A DNA stretch of 64,000 nucleotides from Ananas comosus (taxonomy: Eukaryota; Streptophyta; Magnoliopsida; Poales; Bromeliaceae). Below the pieces are notes generated by a model. The model made no database searches, had not been told where the DNA came from, and saw nothing but the letters and a program-made list of their open reading frames with translations. The stretch spans positions 220,220 to 284,219 of the forward strand of contig NC_033622.1 in NCBI RefSeq assembly GCF_001540865.1, written 5' to 3'. The first letter of the stretch is position 1. Each line of letters starts with the position of its first letter. A program made the translations under genes and the position numbers. This document shows, piece after piece, positions 12,001-21,433 of this stretch.

Positions 12001-14192
12001 TATGCAACAAACACATCTATATTGTAAGAAATATTATTCATATAAAGAATATAGAAATTTCATATACTGCAGGAAGGTCAAGTACTTAACACTCAGAAAG
12101 TAAAACTAAGATTTGATAGGTAAGCATACTTCAAACATTAAGCACACAACTTCAGCGCTGTGACATTCTGGAGCATATTCTTTGTCCCGGATTCTCGCAT
12201 TAACCTCTATAAGATGCTCAGTAACCCTTTCTTCATCAAGCACACGTAACACTTTAAGAAGAGGGTCAACACTGTCTGATTGATATTCAACATCAAAAGA
12301 TTCCTGAGCTTGATGGTGTTGGCATACACATTTGGTGCAAAAGCCCAGTTCTTGCGAAATTCTCTTCCACAGAAGTCTAAGAGGTGAGTCTGCATCTTTA
12401 TCATTGAAGTAATTATGGAAAGTTTCCAAAAGAGGTCCCATCAAATCAGAACATCCACACCAGATGTGGTTTTCCTCAGGTAAATTAACCAAGAAATCAA
12501 ATGAATCTGAAAACCTGCAGTAAATTGATCAGAAGTCAAATGAGATTATAAAACATGAAATACTATTAAATAGAATTATTTGTAAATACTGCAAAGAACA
12601 GTACATATGTTTAACAATTATCAATCTGTTCAATATGTAGAGAGTTGTTCCAGGTGTGAAAAAGAATTCGCTACATGTAAATATATTCTTTTCTAAAGAA
12701 AAACAACAAAAAGGATAATAACTCCGTACCTAAAAAAATAAAAGCAAAAAAAAACAGCTCTTGGGATTCTCGAACACACTCTACTTCACGGATGAAGATT
12801 TCATGTGCCTTCTAAGAAGGTAAATGCAGCAGCTGAGTACTACTATACATATCACATAGACCACATAATCAACTCACCCTTCGTCCCACTCCAGGTGGGG
12901 CTGGACCGGCTGGTTATATGAATCATAAAAGAGACTAACTGGTGTAAATCCTCCACCACGGAGGCAATTATAGAACAAATTTCCTAATATATTCTACACA
13001 TGAAGAAATTTTAAAAAAAATGTCTAGCCTGAGTTATGAACTAAGGAATCAAAGTTAAAAGCATAATGAAAACGATTGGCATCCCAAGAAATATGATCTG
13101 TTGTTAAATATATATAAAAAGTGAAAAGAACTTAAAGATATAAGCATCCTGTTACCCTGAGTTATAAAAGAAAGAAAAGGACAATGAAGATTACTATAAA
13201 TCATGTAAGAAGCGCAAAAATGCATAATGCGAAACTCTAATATGCACAACTACCAGCAAACTAAAATATATCCAAGAATGACAATATGTCATAATTATAT
13301 CCAAGAAAATAAAAGGAACTGCCATATTAGAACAGACAGAATAAAAGAAAGCGCAAGAAGAAGAAAAGTATCTAGAACCAATATTATGATTTAGCCCCTA
13401 AGCTTTTCGTTGAACACTGCAGGTCCTGAACTTTCATGTCTCGCAATTCCATACCGAATCATCAAAAAGTTTCCAACTTTTCTTCCAAGTGATAAATTTA
13501 CCCCTTGTTGCGTCAGATGAGAAAAAGGTTTACATCATTGAAGAAGTTCAAAAACTAAAATGTTTAAGAAAAAAGATCCAGGACCAGGTTGCAATATGAT
13601 TAAAGAACAAGGACTGCCCATGCATTTTACCCTGATTGATGCTATTGGATTAAGCCGAAATATTTGCAGATTAGAACAAACGGAGCAAAAGAAAGCGCAA
13701 GACGATGGAGAGCAACAAGAAGTAATTGATTGGGCAGTGTATGGATACTCCCCACATTATCTCGGTATTGCAACTTGACGAGAGCTTTTCACTTAAACTT
13801 CGGACCCTGAACTTTTGTCCCTAACCATCAAAAAAAAAATCTTTTTTTTATGAAATTCCAAATTTACGCCTTCTTGTGTAAGGTGACTTCCTTGTTTTGG
13901 AAGAAAGATCATACCTTTGATACAGTTCAAGAACAGTTTAAGGACAAAGAACATGGACTGAGTTACAACATCGGTAAAGAACAAGTAATATCCATACATT
14001 TTACCCTAATTAATGTGATACGAAAGAACTAGGGGGAAAGAATAATCGAATCGAATCGAACCACTCGTCCTTTGTGTGGACGATGCGGCGCTGCTTCGAA
14101 GGGGAGGGATCGTCGTCTTCGAGCTCTTCTTGGATCCCTCGCCACCGATCCAAGAGCTCTCGCCTCGTCCACACCGACGCCCTTTTCGCCAT
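1..14192 (-). CDS. SEN1-like superfamily 1 RNA helicase, 17 exons in window, 3' end cut by window edge
   Basis: The product resembles plant SEN1/UPF1-type helicases with a very long N-terminal region (Arabidopsis At1g16800 type, related to MAGATAMA3). Yeast Sen1 unwinds RNA-DNA hybrids and acts in transcription termination; the same role here is inferred. Exons in transcript order: 14192-14062, 12514-12130, 11950-11834, 11680-11598, 10442-10296, 10197-10049, 9941-9811, 9632-9510, 8592-8519, 6375-5791, 5353-5242, 5106-4969, 4696-4367, 3675-3402, 3306-2006, 1569-1167, 877 to <1. All junctions are GT-AG and codon phase is kept throughout, giving about 1,786 codons. The start ATG opens MAKRASVWTRRELLDRWRG. 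Walker A GPPGTGKT is at about residues 1492-1499, followed by a Q/Ia-like CAQSNAAVDEL and a VVTTLSG motif. The DEAA box (motif II) and later motifs should lie left of position 1. Introns hold one TRIM and three hAT MITEs. Confidence 0.9.
6442..6812 (-). mobile_element. TRIM (miniature LTR retrotransposon) in intron 9 of the SEN1-like gene
   Basis: Read on the minus strand, two terminal repeats both begin TGTT and end in the similar ATCTTTCA (6649-6812, 164 bp; 6442-6520, 79 bp). Next to the first is TGGTATCAGAGC (6648-6637), the classic primer-binding site complementary to initiator methionine tRNA. A purine-rich tract (ACGAGGGGAAG, 6531-6521) precedes the other repeat. Only about 116 bp separate the repeats and no gag or pol is present, which defines a TRIM. 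The unequal repeats suggest an old copy with a deletion. I found no clear 5-bp target duplication. A short open frame here is only part of the element. Confidence 0.75.
6911..7253. mobile_element. hAT-type MITE, copy 1 (343 bp, 8-bp target duplication)
   Basis: The ends are inverted repeats, CAAGGTTTTAAGTGCC on the left and GGCACTTAAATCCTTG on the right. The flanks are an identical 8-bp duplication, GTTACCAG (6903-6910 and 7254-7261). The 8-bp duplication and CAAGG termini fit the hAT superfamily. The element has GC-rich subterminal clusters of GTGCCG/CGGCAC motifs around an AT-rich centre and no coding capacity. It lies in the same intron as the TRIM. Confidence 0.8.
8682..9367. mobile_element. 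hAT-type element, copy 2 (left end missing at the N)
   Basis: The right end GGCACTTTAAACCTTG matches the right terminus of copies 1 and 3 and is followed by CCTCAGAG (9368-9375). The same octamer occurs at 8665-8672, just left of the N at 8681. The left inverted repeat is absent and the interior runs straight into the N. The preserved part (686 bp) is longer than copies 1 and 3 and again has GTGCCG-rich subterminal sequence. It lies in intron 8 of the SEN1-like gene. Confidence 0.65.
11094..11411. mobile_element. hAT-type MITE, copy 3 (318 bp)
   Basis: Termini are CAAGAATTTAAGTGCC and CACTTAAATCCTTG. The flanking octamers ACTAGAAG (11086-11093) and ACCAGAAG (11412-11419) differ by one base, as expected for an aged 8-bp duplication. 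The internal layout matches copy 1 in the opposite orientation: AT-rich core with GTGCCG clusters. It lies in intron 4 of the SEN1-like gene. Confidence 0.75.
13396..14010. repeat. Two diverged copies of a ~230-bp repeat in intron 1 of the SEN1-like gene
   Basis: Segments at about 13396-13640 and 13785-14010 share the same order of motifs: a 'cctgaactt' block, a 'ccttttgtg/cccttgttgcgt' block, a 'gttcaagaac' block, then an 'aaagaacaag...cattttaccctaatt' block. They look like a degenerate tandem duplication or two copies of one dispersed repeat. No terminal repeats or coding sequence are visible. Confidence 0.4.
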
Positions 14193-14866
14193 TGGAGAAC
14201 CTCCGATCGCGGCCGGGAGAATGCGATCGCGAGAGCGCGTTAGGGTTTTCTCCGACCCTCCTCGCCCTCGGCGCCCGTCGAGAGAGATGAGAGAAGGAGA
14301 GAGGTAGGAGAAATAAAGCGAAGGGAACGGCGCTACGGTGGGGTGTGAAAAGACGGATTTGCCCCTTCCAGTAGCGGGGGCGGGGGAGTGGGGCCACTTT
14401 GTACGAAAGGGCGGGGGGAGAACCCTGGGTGACGAAATTACTAAAATGCCCTTCTTGGACCTTTCGAACCGTTGGTTTCGAACCGTTGGTTCACTTGGTT
14501 TGAAAATGTTGGCCGTCGCTTGGTTTTCCTTCTGGGTTAAAAAAAAAAAAAAAAAAAAAAAAGGAAAATGACTATCACAGTAGTGCTGAGACAAAACGAA
14601 ATTAAAAAAATAACAAAAATGCTAAATTTTGAATTAAATTATAATATTTGGAATTACATCATAGGAAACTAAACAAAATTTACATTGGAAACATTCTAGT
14701 TGCTCACTTCTAAGTGAGCTTAGATGGGACCGACGTAATCATTTTTCAAATTATGAAATTTGAAGGCAACAAAATCAGCAATTTAGATTCAGTGGAAATA
14801 CATTTGTTATCTTTTTAACTTTTGCGTGAGGAATTTTAATCTAAAATTAAAAAAATGAAAGTTGAA

Positions 14867-14899
<33 letters not shown>

Positions 14900-15401
14900 G
14901 CTCATGATGCATTTGTGTATGATCCTTTTAGCAAGGCACTAAGTTTTGGTTTGATGGTAGCTCATTATTTTCTCACTTCCTCTCCATGCAAATATATTTA
15001 TTTATGTCTAGATCTCATCAAATACTGCTTTTATACTCACAGGCCCTATTTGGTTGGGGGGATAAGCCGGGATAATGAAAGTTATCCCCGCTATTCCGCC
15101 AAACGGGATGAAATTTAGTCGGAATATTTTATCCCGGTCAAATCTTGCTATTCCCGGTTATCCCGAAATAGCAGGGGATTTGCTATTCCACCATTTTAGT
15201 GAAATAGCACTATTTCAATACTTAATTTCAAACTTAATTAAAATTATAAATTAAATTAAAACTAAATTATATAAATATAATATGTTATATATTATAATAC
15301 ATTATTTTTATTATAAAACTATTAATTGTACTATATTAATAATTATTATTTATATTTAAATATTATAATAAATTATTTTTATTAAATTTAAGTTTAAGTA
15401 N

Positions 15402-15511
15402 TCTTAACAACTTTTAAATCCTAATAATTTATCCATATAATTTCATATAAAGGCAGTTAAGATTATATGAAATTATATAGATAAATTATTAGGATTTAAA
15501 GGTTGTTAAGA
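15402..15511. repeat. Inverted repeat (hairpin) with 48-bp arms
   Basis: Positions 15402-15449 and 15464-15511 are reverse complements with about two mismatches, separated by a 14-bp loop. The left arm begins immediately after the N at 15401. Such a strong foldback can stop assembly. It could also be the end of a foldback element whose remainder is missing. Confidence 0.8.
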
Positions 15512-15590
15512 TTATATGTAATTTGTTAAAATTTTTATGTGGTTGTTAGGATTATATATGGAATATATAAAATAACAGTAAATAAGTTAT

Positions 15591-15710
15591 GGGAGAAAAC
15601 AGTGAATGATTCACCGTTTTTAAAAGAAATGGGAGAACGCGGTGAACGATTCACCGTCTTTAAAAGAAATAAGAGAACGCGGTGAACGATTTACTGCCTT
15701 TAAAAGAAAT
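15591..15710. repeat. Tandem repeat, three 40-bp units
   Basis: Three consecutive units begin at 15591, 15631 and 15671. Each contains a near-palindromic core like GGTGAACGATTCACC and ends TTTAAAAGAAAT. Units differ at a few positions. The array lies in the 420-bp block present only between the N at 15401 and the second duplicated copy. Confidence 0.85.
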
Positions 15711-18253
15711 TCTGACGTGGCGCCGACGTGACGAAAAGAGGGTTAGTTTTACAAATAAAATTTTAAGTGGGATATTTCACAAATTTTAAAATTTTAGAGG
15801 GTTGTTTTATAAAAAAAATCCGTTGGCTGTCGCTTGGTTTTCCTTCTGGGTTAAAAAAAAAAAAAAAGAAGAGGAAAATGACTATCACAGTAGTGCTGAG
15901 ACAAAACGAAATTTTTAAAAAAATAACAAAAATGCTAAATTTTGAATTAAATTATAATATTTGGAATTACATCATAGGAAACTAAACAAAATTTACATTG
16001 GAAACATTTTAGTTGCTCACTTCTAAGTGAGCTTAGATGGGACCGACGTAATCATTTTTCAAATTATGAAATTTGAAGGCAACAAAATCAGCAATTTAGA
16101 TTCAGTGGAAATACATTTGTTACCTTTTTAACTTTTGTGTGAGGAATTTTAATCTAAAATCAAAAAAATGAAAGTTGAATTTATTATTATTATTATTATT
16201 ATTGCTCATGATGCATTTGTGTATGATCCTTTTAGTAAGGCACTAAGTTTTGGTTTGATGGTAGCTCATTATTTTCTCACTTCCTCTCCATGCAAATATA
16301 TTTATTTATGTCTAGATCTCATCAAATACTGCTTTTATACTCATAGGCTCCGTTTAGTTGGGGGATAAGCCGGGATAACGAAAGTTATACCCGCTATTCC
16401 GCCAAACGGGATGAAATTTGGTCGGGATATTTTATTCCAGTCAAACCTTGCTATTTCCGGTTATCCCAGAATAGCAAGGGATTTGCTATTCCACCATTTT
16501 AGTGGAATAGCACTATTCCAATACTTAATTTCAAACTTAATTAAAATTATAAATTGAATTAAAACTAAATTATATAAATATAATATGTTATATATTATAA
16601 TACATTATTTTTATTATAAAATTATTAATTGTACTATATTAATAATTATTATTTATATTTAAATATTATAATAAAATTTATAGTAAATTATATTTAAATA
16701 TTATAATAAATTATTTTTATTAAATTTAAGTTTAAGTAGAATTTTAAAAAAATTTATAAATTTATTATAATAAACTGTTTTTATTAATTGTTCCCACCCC
16801 TATTCTTATTTTTAAAATTAAAAAATTAAAAAATTAAAATTTTAAAATTTATAATTTATAATCTCAAAATTAAAGTTTATAACTTAAAATTTAAATTCAA
16901 TGATTTTTAAAATTTATGAATTCTCATAAATTCATTGATTTCAATATTTTTTTTCTAAACCGAAAGATTGTTTCTCGAAACGAATTTTCTTGTACTTGAA
17001 GCTCACGATCTCTATTTCATGTTTTTTACATGAATTATATTTTACAATATTGCAGCTCCTCTTTCAATGCATAATATCGTTCATTAAATTATTCACTTTA
17101 GGAATACATCCCCAATATTTTTCATCATAGTTGACACTCACTTGCAAAAAATAAATACGCAAGTACATTTAAAACAAAAATATTTTAATATTTTAAATAT
17201 TTTTGTAACTGAAAATACTATTACGTGCTTATTAAATTCTTTCAGTATTTACTGAAAAATATTGTGCTGTTTGTTAGGTTTGATTTATTTGACTCGCTAA
17301 ATTTCACTTTGAAAGTTTAGGACAAACAAATAAAAAATTAAAAAAGGCCAACAAAAGAAAAAAGACCAAAAAAAGGGAAAAAAAAAAATCACGTGAGTTC
17401 CACGTGATTCACGGGGCTTTTCTGAATTTAGCACAAAGTGCCATGGGCAATTACGTCATTTAGAGTACAACGCTACGCGCGGATATAAAGGGCGAGAGCT
17501 CGAGAGTTGTTAGGGTTTTTTCGCCGTCGTCCTCCTCCTCCGTCCTCGCCTTAGGGTCTTTGCGAGAGCGAGCGATCGCCAGAGAGAGAGAGAGAGAGAG
17601 AGNTTAAAATTTTAAAATTTATAATTTATAATCTCAAAATTAAAGTTTATAACTTTAAATTTAAATTCAATGATTTTTAAAATTTATGAATTCTCATAAA
17701 TTCATTGATTTCAATATTTTTTTTCTAAACCGAAAGATTGTTTCTCGAAACGAATTTTCTTGTACTTGAAGCTCACATTCTCTATTTCATATTTTTTACA
17801 TGAATTATATTTTACAATATTCCAACTTCTCTTCCGGTGCATAATATCGTTCATTAAATTATTCACTTTAGGAATACATCCCCAATATTTTTCATCATAG
17901 TTGACACTCACTTGCAAAAAATAAATACGCAAGTACATTTAAAACAAAAATATTTTAATATTTTAAATATTTTTGTAACTGAAAATACTATTACGTGCTT
18001 ATTAAATTCTTTCAGTATTTACTGAAAAATATTGTGCTGTTTGTTAGGTTTGATTTATTTGACTCGCTAAATTTCACTTTGAAAGTTTAGGACAAACAAA
18101 TAAAAAATTAAAAAAGGCCAACAAAAGAAAAAAGACCAAAAAAAGGGAAAAAAAAAAATCACGTGAGTTCCACGTGATTCACGGGGCTTTTCTGAATTTA
18201 GCACAAAGTGCCATGGGCAATTACGTCATTTAGAGTACAACGCTACGCGCGGA

Positions 18254-18259
18254 TATAAA
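18254..18259 (+). promoter_or_regulatory. TATA box of the P3 gene
   Basis: TATAAA lies 125 bp upstream of the ATG, within ggatataaaggg, and about 25 bp before the telo-box. Position and context fit a plant core promoter. The transcription start is inferred, not observed. Confidence 0.6.
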
Positions 18260-18279
18260 GGGCGAGAGCTCGAGAGTTG

Positions 18280-18288
18280 TTAGGGTTT
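18280..18288 (+). promoter_or_regulatory. Telo-box (reverse orientation) in the P3 leader
   Basis: TTAGGGTTT is the reverse complement of the telo-box AAACCCTAA, a motif known to be enriched at the 5' ends of plant ribosomal-protein and translation genes. It sits just after the TATA box. A weaker TTAGGGT follows at 18321. Confidence 0.6.
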
Positions 18289-18350
18289 TTTCGCCGTCGT
18301 CCTCCTCCTCCGTCCTCGCCTTAGGGTCTTTGCGAGAGCGAGCGATCGCC

Positions 18351-18374
18351 AGAGAGAGAGAGAGAGAGAGAGAG
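18351..18374 (+). repeat. (AG)n microsatellite in the P3 5' leader
   Basis: Twelve AG units end 9 bp before the ATG. Similar GA/CT runs occur near the 5' ends of the other genes here. The assembler join at 17603 falls inside the first copy of this same repeat. Confidence 0.9.
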
Positions 18375-18383
18375 GGTTTCGCC

Positions 18384-19956
18384 ATGGGCGTGTTCACGTT
18401 CGTTTGCAGGAGCTCCGGGGGCGAGTGGAGCGCGAAGCAGCTCTCCGGCGACCTCGAGGCCTCCGCCGCCACCCCCTACGAGCTCCAGCGCCGCCTCGTC
18501 CAAGCCGCCGCCGCCGCAGACTCCTCCGGCGGCGTCCAATCATCCTTCTCCCTCGTCACCCCCTCCTCCGCCGTGTTCCAGGTATAATCGACTCCGTAGC
18601 GTACATCTCTCTCTATTCGTTCACCGATCCGATCTAGGGTTAGATCCGTGTAGTTCTTTGATGTAGATTTGGGTTTTTTTTTTTTTGTTTTTAGTTTACT
18701 TTCATATTGCGGGGGATTGATGGTTAAGAATGCACCAGAATATACACAATTCCTCTTTTATGTCCGCTAGCGTGAAGCATGCTTTTTTACTGAACTTGCA
18801 AGATACAAACTTCTTAGGGGCAACTGCATGTTGTTCTTGGTGATGTGATTGATTTTTTTATTTTTTTCCAATCATGTTATGTTTAGTGAACTTGTTTGTG
18901 TAGTTGTTCTTATTTTGCAGCATTTAAATGTTGCTATTGGTGCTCCTAATAGTCCTATATTTCAAATTTCGAGGTTGTTTGATGCAATTCGACAAGTTAT
19001 TGCTTGAATCCGGGAACTTGGGGGGTACATTACCAATTAATGTGGCTGGATCAAGGCATGATCTTTTTCCAGCATAGTTATATTCCAGTAGCAAATTTTT
19101 TATAGACCTTACTATTATTTTGTTTGATTGTGTATTTTACTTGATCTGTTAAACTTCTGTATGAATGAGGGGGACACTTTGGGTACATTACCGAGTAATG
19201 TGTTCGGTAAATTCCTTTAGAATTGGAACAGTCGACTTTAGTTGCATTCTCTAATGATACCATATTTTTCTTCTGTTATATTTACAGTGTAATTTTAAAT
19301 GGTCAATGAAATACCATCTAGCTGCCTACCTTTTAAGTTTTGCTTATTTAGTTAGATTGAGCTTGCTGTGTGTGTGTTAGCTTTTATTATTTTGGCGAGA
19401 AGGGAAATTGATTATGTTCTCCAATCAGCACATTTCTTCGAAGGTTCTATGCTTAAGTAACCAAGCAAAATATGCAAAGATTACTCATACCGCTGCGAAG
19501 TTAGTGTTTGTGTTTGCACCTTGATGGGGCATGCGCGCAAATAATCAAGGCTTGCAAGCATATGCATGCAAATGCCAACATTGCAGTGGTATTTGTGCAA
19601 TTTGTTTATCTGCAGGAGTCTATATATTATTGGCAAAGAGACCCTGTTTCTTTTGATGTTTTTTTTTTTTTTTTTTTTTTTTTTACTTCCTTTCCTGAAC
19701 AGAGAAGGTGTAGTTGAATGTGTTAGGGTGTTTTATTGCCCAAGGATGATCTTCTCATCTGAGCCTTGAATTCATTTTGCAGGTCGTAATTGGCGGAGGC
19801 GGTGGTGGGGCATTTATCGGGGGCGGTGCTGCCTCGGCCGGCGGCGCAGCCACCGCAGGTGGTGGAGCAGCAGCTCCCGAAGCGCCTCCCGCTGAGGAGA
19901 AGAAGGAAGAGAAAGAAGAGAGCGACGAGGATATGGGCTTCTCTCTCTTCGACTAG
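18384..19956 (+). CDS. RPP3: 60S acidic ribosomal protein P3
   Basis: Exons 18384-18581 and 19783-19956 join in phase after codon 66 to give 123 residues. P3 is the plant-specific member of the P0/P1/P2/P3 stalk that recruits GTP-bound translation factors to the large ribosomal subunit in the cytosol. The sequence opens [15 protein letters not shown], has the [11 protein letters not shown] helix in the dimerisation region and VQSSFS(L)VTPSSAVFQ typical of P3. It then has a Gly/Ala-rich hinge, a Glu/Lys tract, and the universal stalk ending [13 protein letters not shown]. Length is normal for the family. The ATG (CCATGG context) follows an AG-repeat leader with a telo-box and TATA box. The 1.2-kb intron contains a T tract near 19661-19685 and no supported embedded gene. 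Confidence 0.95.
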
Positions 19957-21279
19957 ACACACTGAAGGACCTCGCCCCTCAAGTCAAGCAGTTTTTGAGT
20001 TGCTTTTCTTTATGTTTATGAACTTAAGTGAGATGGAATCTTTTACGCAGGCATGCAGTTCTTCCTAAGAACAATTCGAGTGAAATATCCTGTTTATTTT
20101 TGTAGTTTGATTGGGCACTTGTACTCTGGTTATATATTATTCTCTATTATATGTCTTTTCTTTTAATACCTCGACGCAGTCTTGCTTCTTTTTACTGAAT
20201 ACCTCCTTATTCATAGAACTTGCTTTGGACACCTCATACATGCTACATTTTATATGTTGTCTAAATGTGCCTGTTTGATGCTCTTAAGAGGATCCCAAAA
20301 ATTTTTAAGTGCTTAAGAGCTTTCCTATTATGTTTTAAAATGGCGGTTGAAACTATTACTGGAGAAGCAAGAGGATGTACAGCGTGTGCGAATGTTTTTC
20401 TGTTGGTTATTGATTTCTACCACTATTTCAAAGTATCAAGGAGTAAGAAAGGAACAGTAAAACACTTGCAAATTTTTTTATTCATCTTCTAAATCATTAC
20501 TCTCGTCAATTTTTTGTTTTAGGTTTTGATCTTCATTTTTTTTAGCTCAGAAGGGTATTTTTGATTTTGATGGTGATTTGGATGATGAAGGTCGAAGTAA
20601 GATATGAGATGAATGATTCATAGAGTGCAGCAAACAAGAGCACTGAAGTGCGATCAATTTAAGAAGGATGGAACAAACTCTAGAGATGGATTGTTAGAAT
20701 TGAATCTATTAAGATGAAAGTGAACACCGGATTTATAATTAACCATCAAAAACCCAAAAAAATACAACTAAAATGTTATTACAGTTTACCACGTAGCAAT
20801 TCTCAATCCGCAAAGGCATTGAGTCACAAATAATTTGAGTTTGATGAACTGAAAACACACAAGAAGGTCGAAGGAAAAGTATATGCATTAGATCAAGAAC
20901 CTTTAAAATTTAAATAATCTAAAATAAAAAGTTTTACGTTAATGGGTCATCAAAGCCCGAGTGCGAGTGGATCGGGCCTATTCTAACGGAAAAATTAACA
21001 CTGTTGGGCCGTGCCCGAATTGCCAAAACCCGGACCGGGCTCGCCAGAGATGGACGGTTGAGATTTGCCGCCATAGAGTCGGTGTAACACATTGTGGTTT
21101 GTATAGATTAACGGCTGTGATTCGAGCTTGGAACTGCCTTAAAAATCACCAAAGGTAGATAATTCGTGTATATTTATTTGTTTACTAATAAGTCGATGCG
21201 TCCGATCCATTTCCTTCGACTCTCTCTCATCCGATCAATTATCGGGCCTCTCTCCAAAACCCTAGCGAAGGAAAAGGTG

Positions 21280-21313
<34 letters not shown>

Positions 21314-21433
21314 CGATTGGAAACCCTAGTTTCTGAGTTCGATCTCGCGTCTCTATTTGCAACCCTAGTTTTTCCCTTCTCTAGGGATTGAATTCGATTT
21401 CCTGAAAATTTTCGAGGGTTAGGGTTTCTGGCG
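19957..21433. other. P3 3' flank and SF3B1 promoter/leader
   Basis: The first few hundred bases are presumably the P3 3' UTR. About 20100-20930 is AT-rich with only short spurious open frames. From 21220 the sequence becomes the SF3B1 leader, with telo-boxes AAACCCTAG at 21257-21265 and 21321-21329 and a CT repeat at 21281-21310. No other gene is visible. Confidence 0.75.
21257..21329 (+). promoter_or_regulatory. Telo-boxes and (CT)n tract in the SF3B1 leader
   Basis: Two AAACCCTAG motifs (21257-21265, 21321-21329) flank a 30-bp CT microsatellite (21281-21310). A third ACCCTAG follows near 21362. Telo-box plus CT-rich leader is a common layout at plant housekeeping gene starts. Direct regulatory function is inferred. 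Confidence 0.55.

Larger units (their letters stand above)
14509..16739. repeat. Direct duplication around the N at 15401
   Basis: Segment 14509-15400 recurs at 15822-16739 with few differences, including the poly-A run, a TTA microsatellite and the motif 'tttggttggggg(g)ataagccgggataa'. The first copy stops exactly at the N. The second continues beyond the matching point (…tttaagta) into unique sequence. The right-hand copy carries a small extra internal repeat (about 16670-16700). Confidence 0.85.
16834..18372. repeat. Direct duplication around the N at 17603, containing the P3 promoter
   Basis: Positions 16834-17602 recur at 17604-18372 at a constant offset of 770 bp with only a handful of substitutions (for example near 16888, 17010 and 17052). 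The first copy includes a TATA box (17484-17489), a telo-box and part of the GA leader, then ends at the N inside the GA repeat. Only the second copy leads into a coding region. Confidence 0.9.
14193..18383. other. Divergent intergenic region between the SEN1-like and P3 genes
   Basis: About 14200-14480 is the GC-rich promoter and leader of the SEN1-like gene, with a telo-box AAAACCCTAAC (read on the minus strand, about 14240-14250) and a purine-rich GA stretch near 14279-14308. From about 14500 to 17480 the DNA is strongly AT-rich and non-coding. It includes two duplications ending at single Ns (15401 and 17603), a hairpin and a three-unit tandem repeat, each described separately. The last 130 bp is the P3 promoter and leader. 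No credible gene is present. Confidence 0.8.

Noticed and set aside
14010..14594. 194-codon minus frame extending upstream of the helicase start
   Set aside because: The upstream part is 5' leader. Homology starts at MAKRASVWTRRELL (14192), and splicing at 14062 replaces the tail.
15052..16400. MITE start resembling GGCCC(T)ATTTGGTTGGGG
   Set aside because: The motif is suggestive, but no matching opposite terminus or target duplication could be identified, so no element was called.
18582..19782. Possible snoRNA in the P3 intron (GGTGATGTG and GATGATC strings)
   Set aside because: No properly spaced C and D boxes with a terminal stem could be found.
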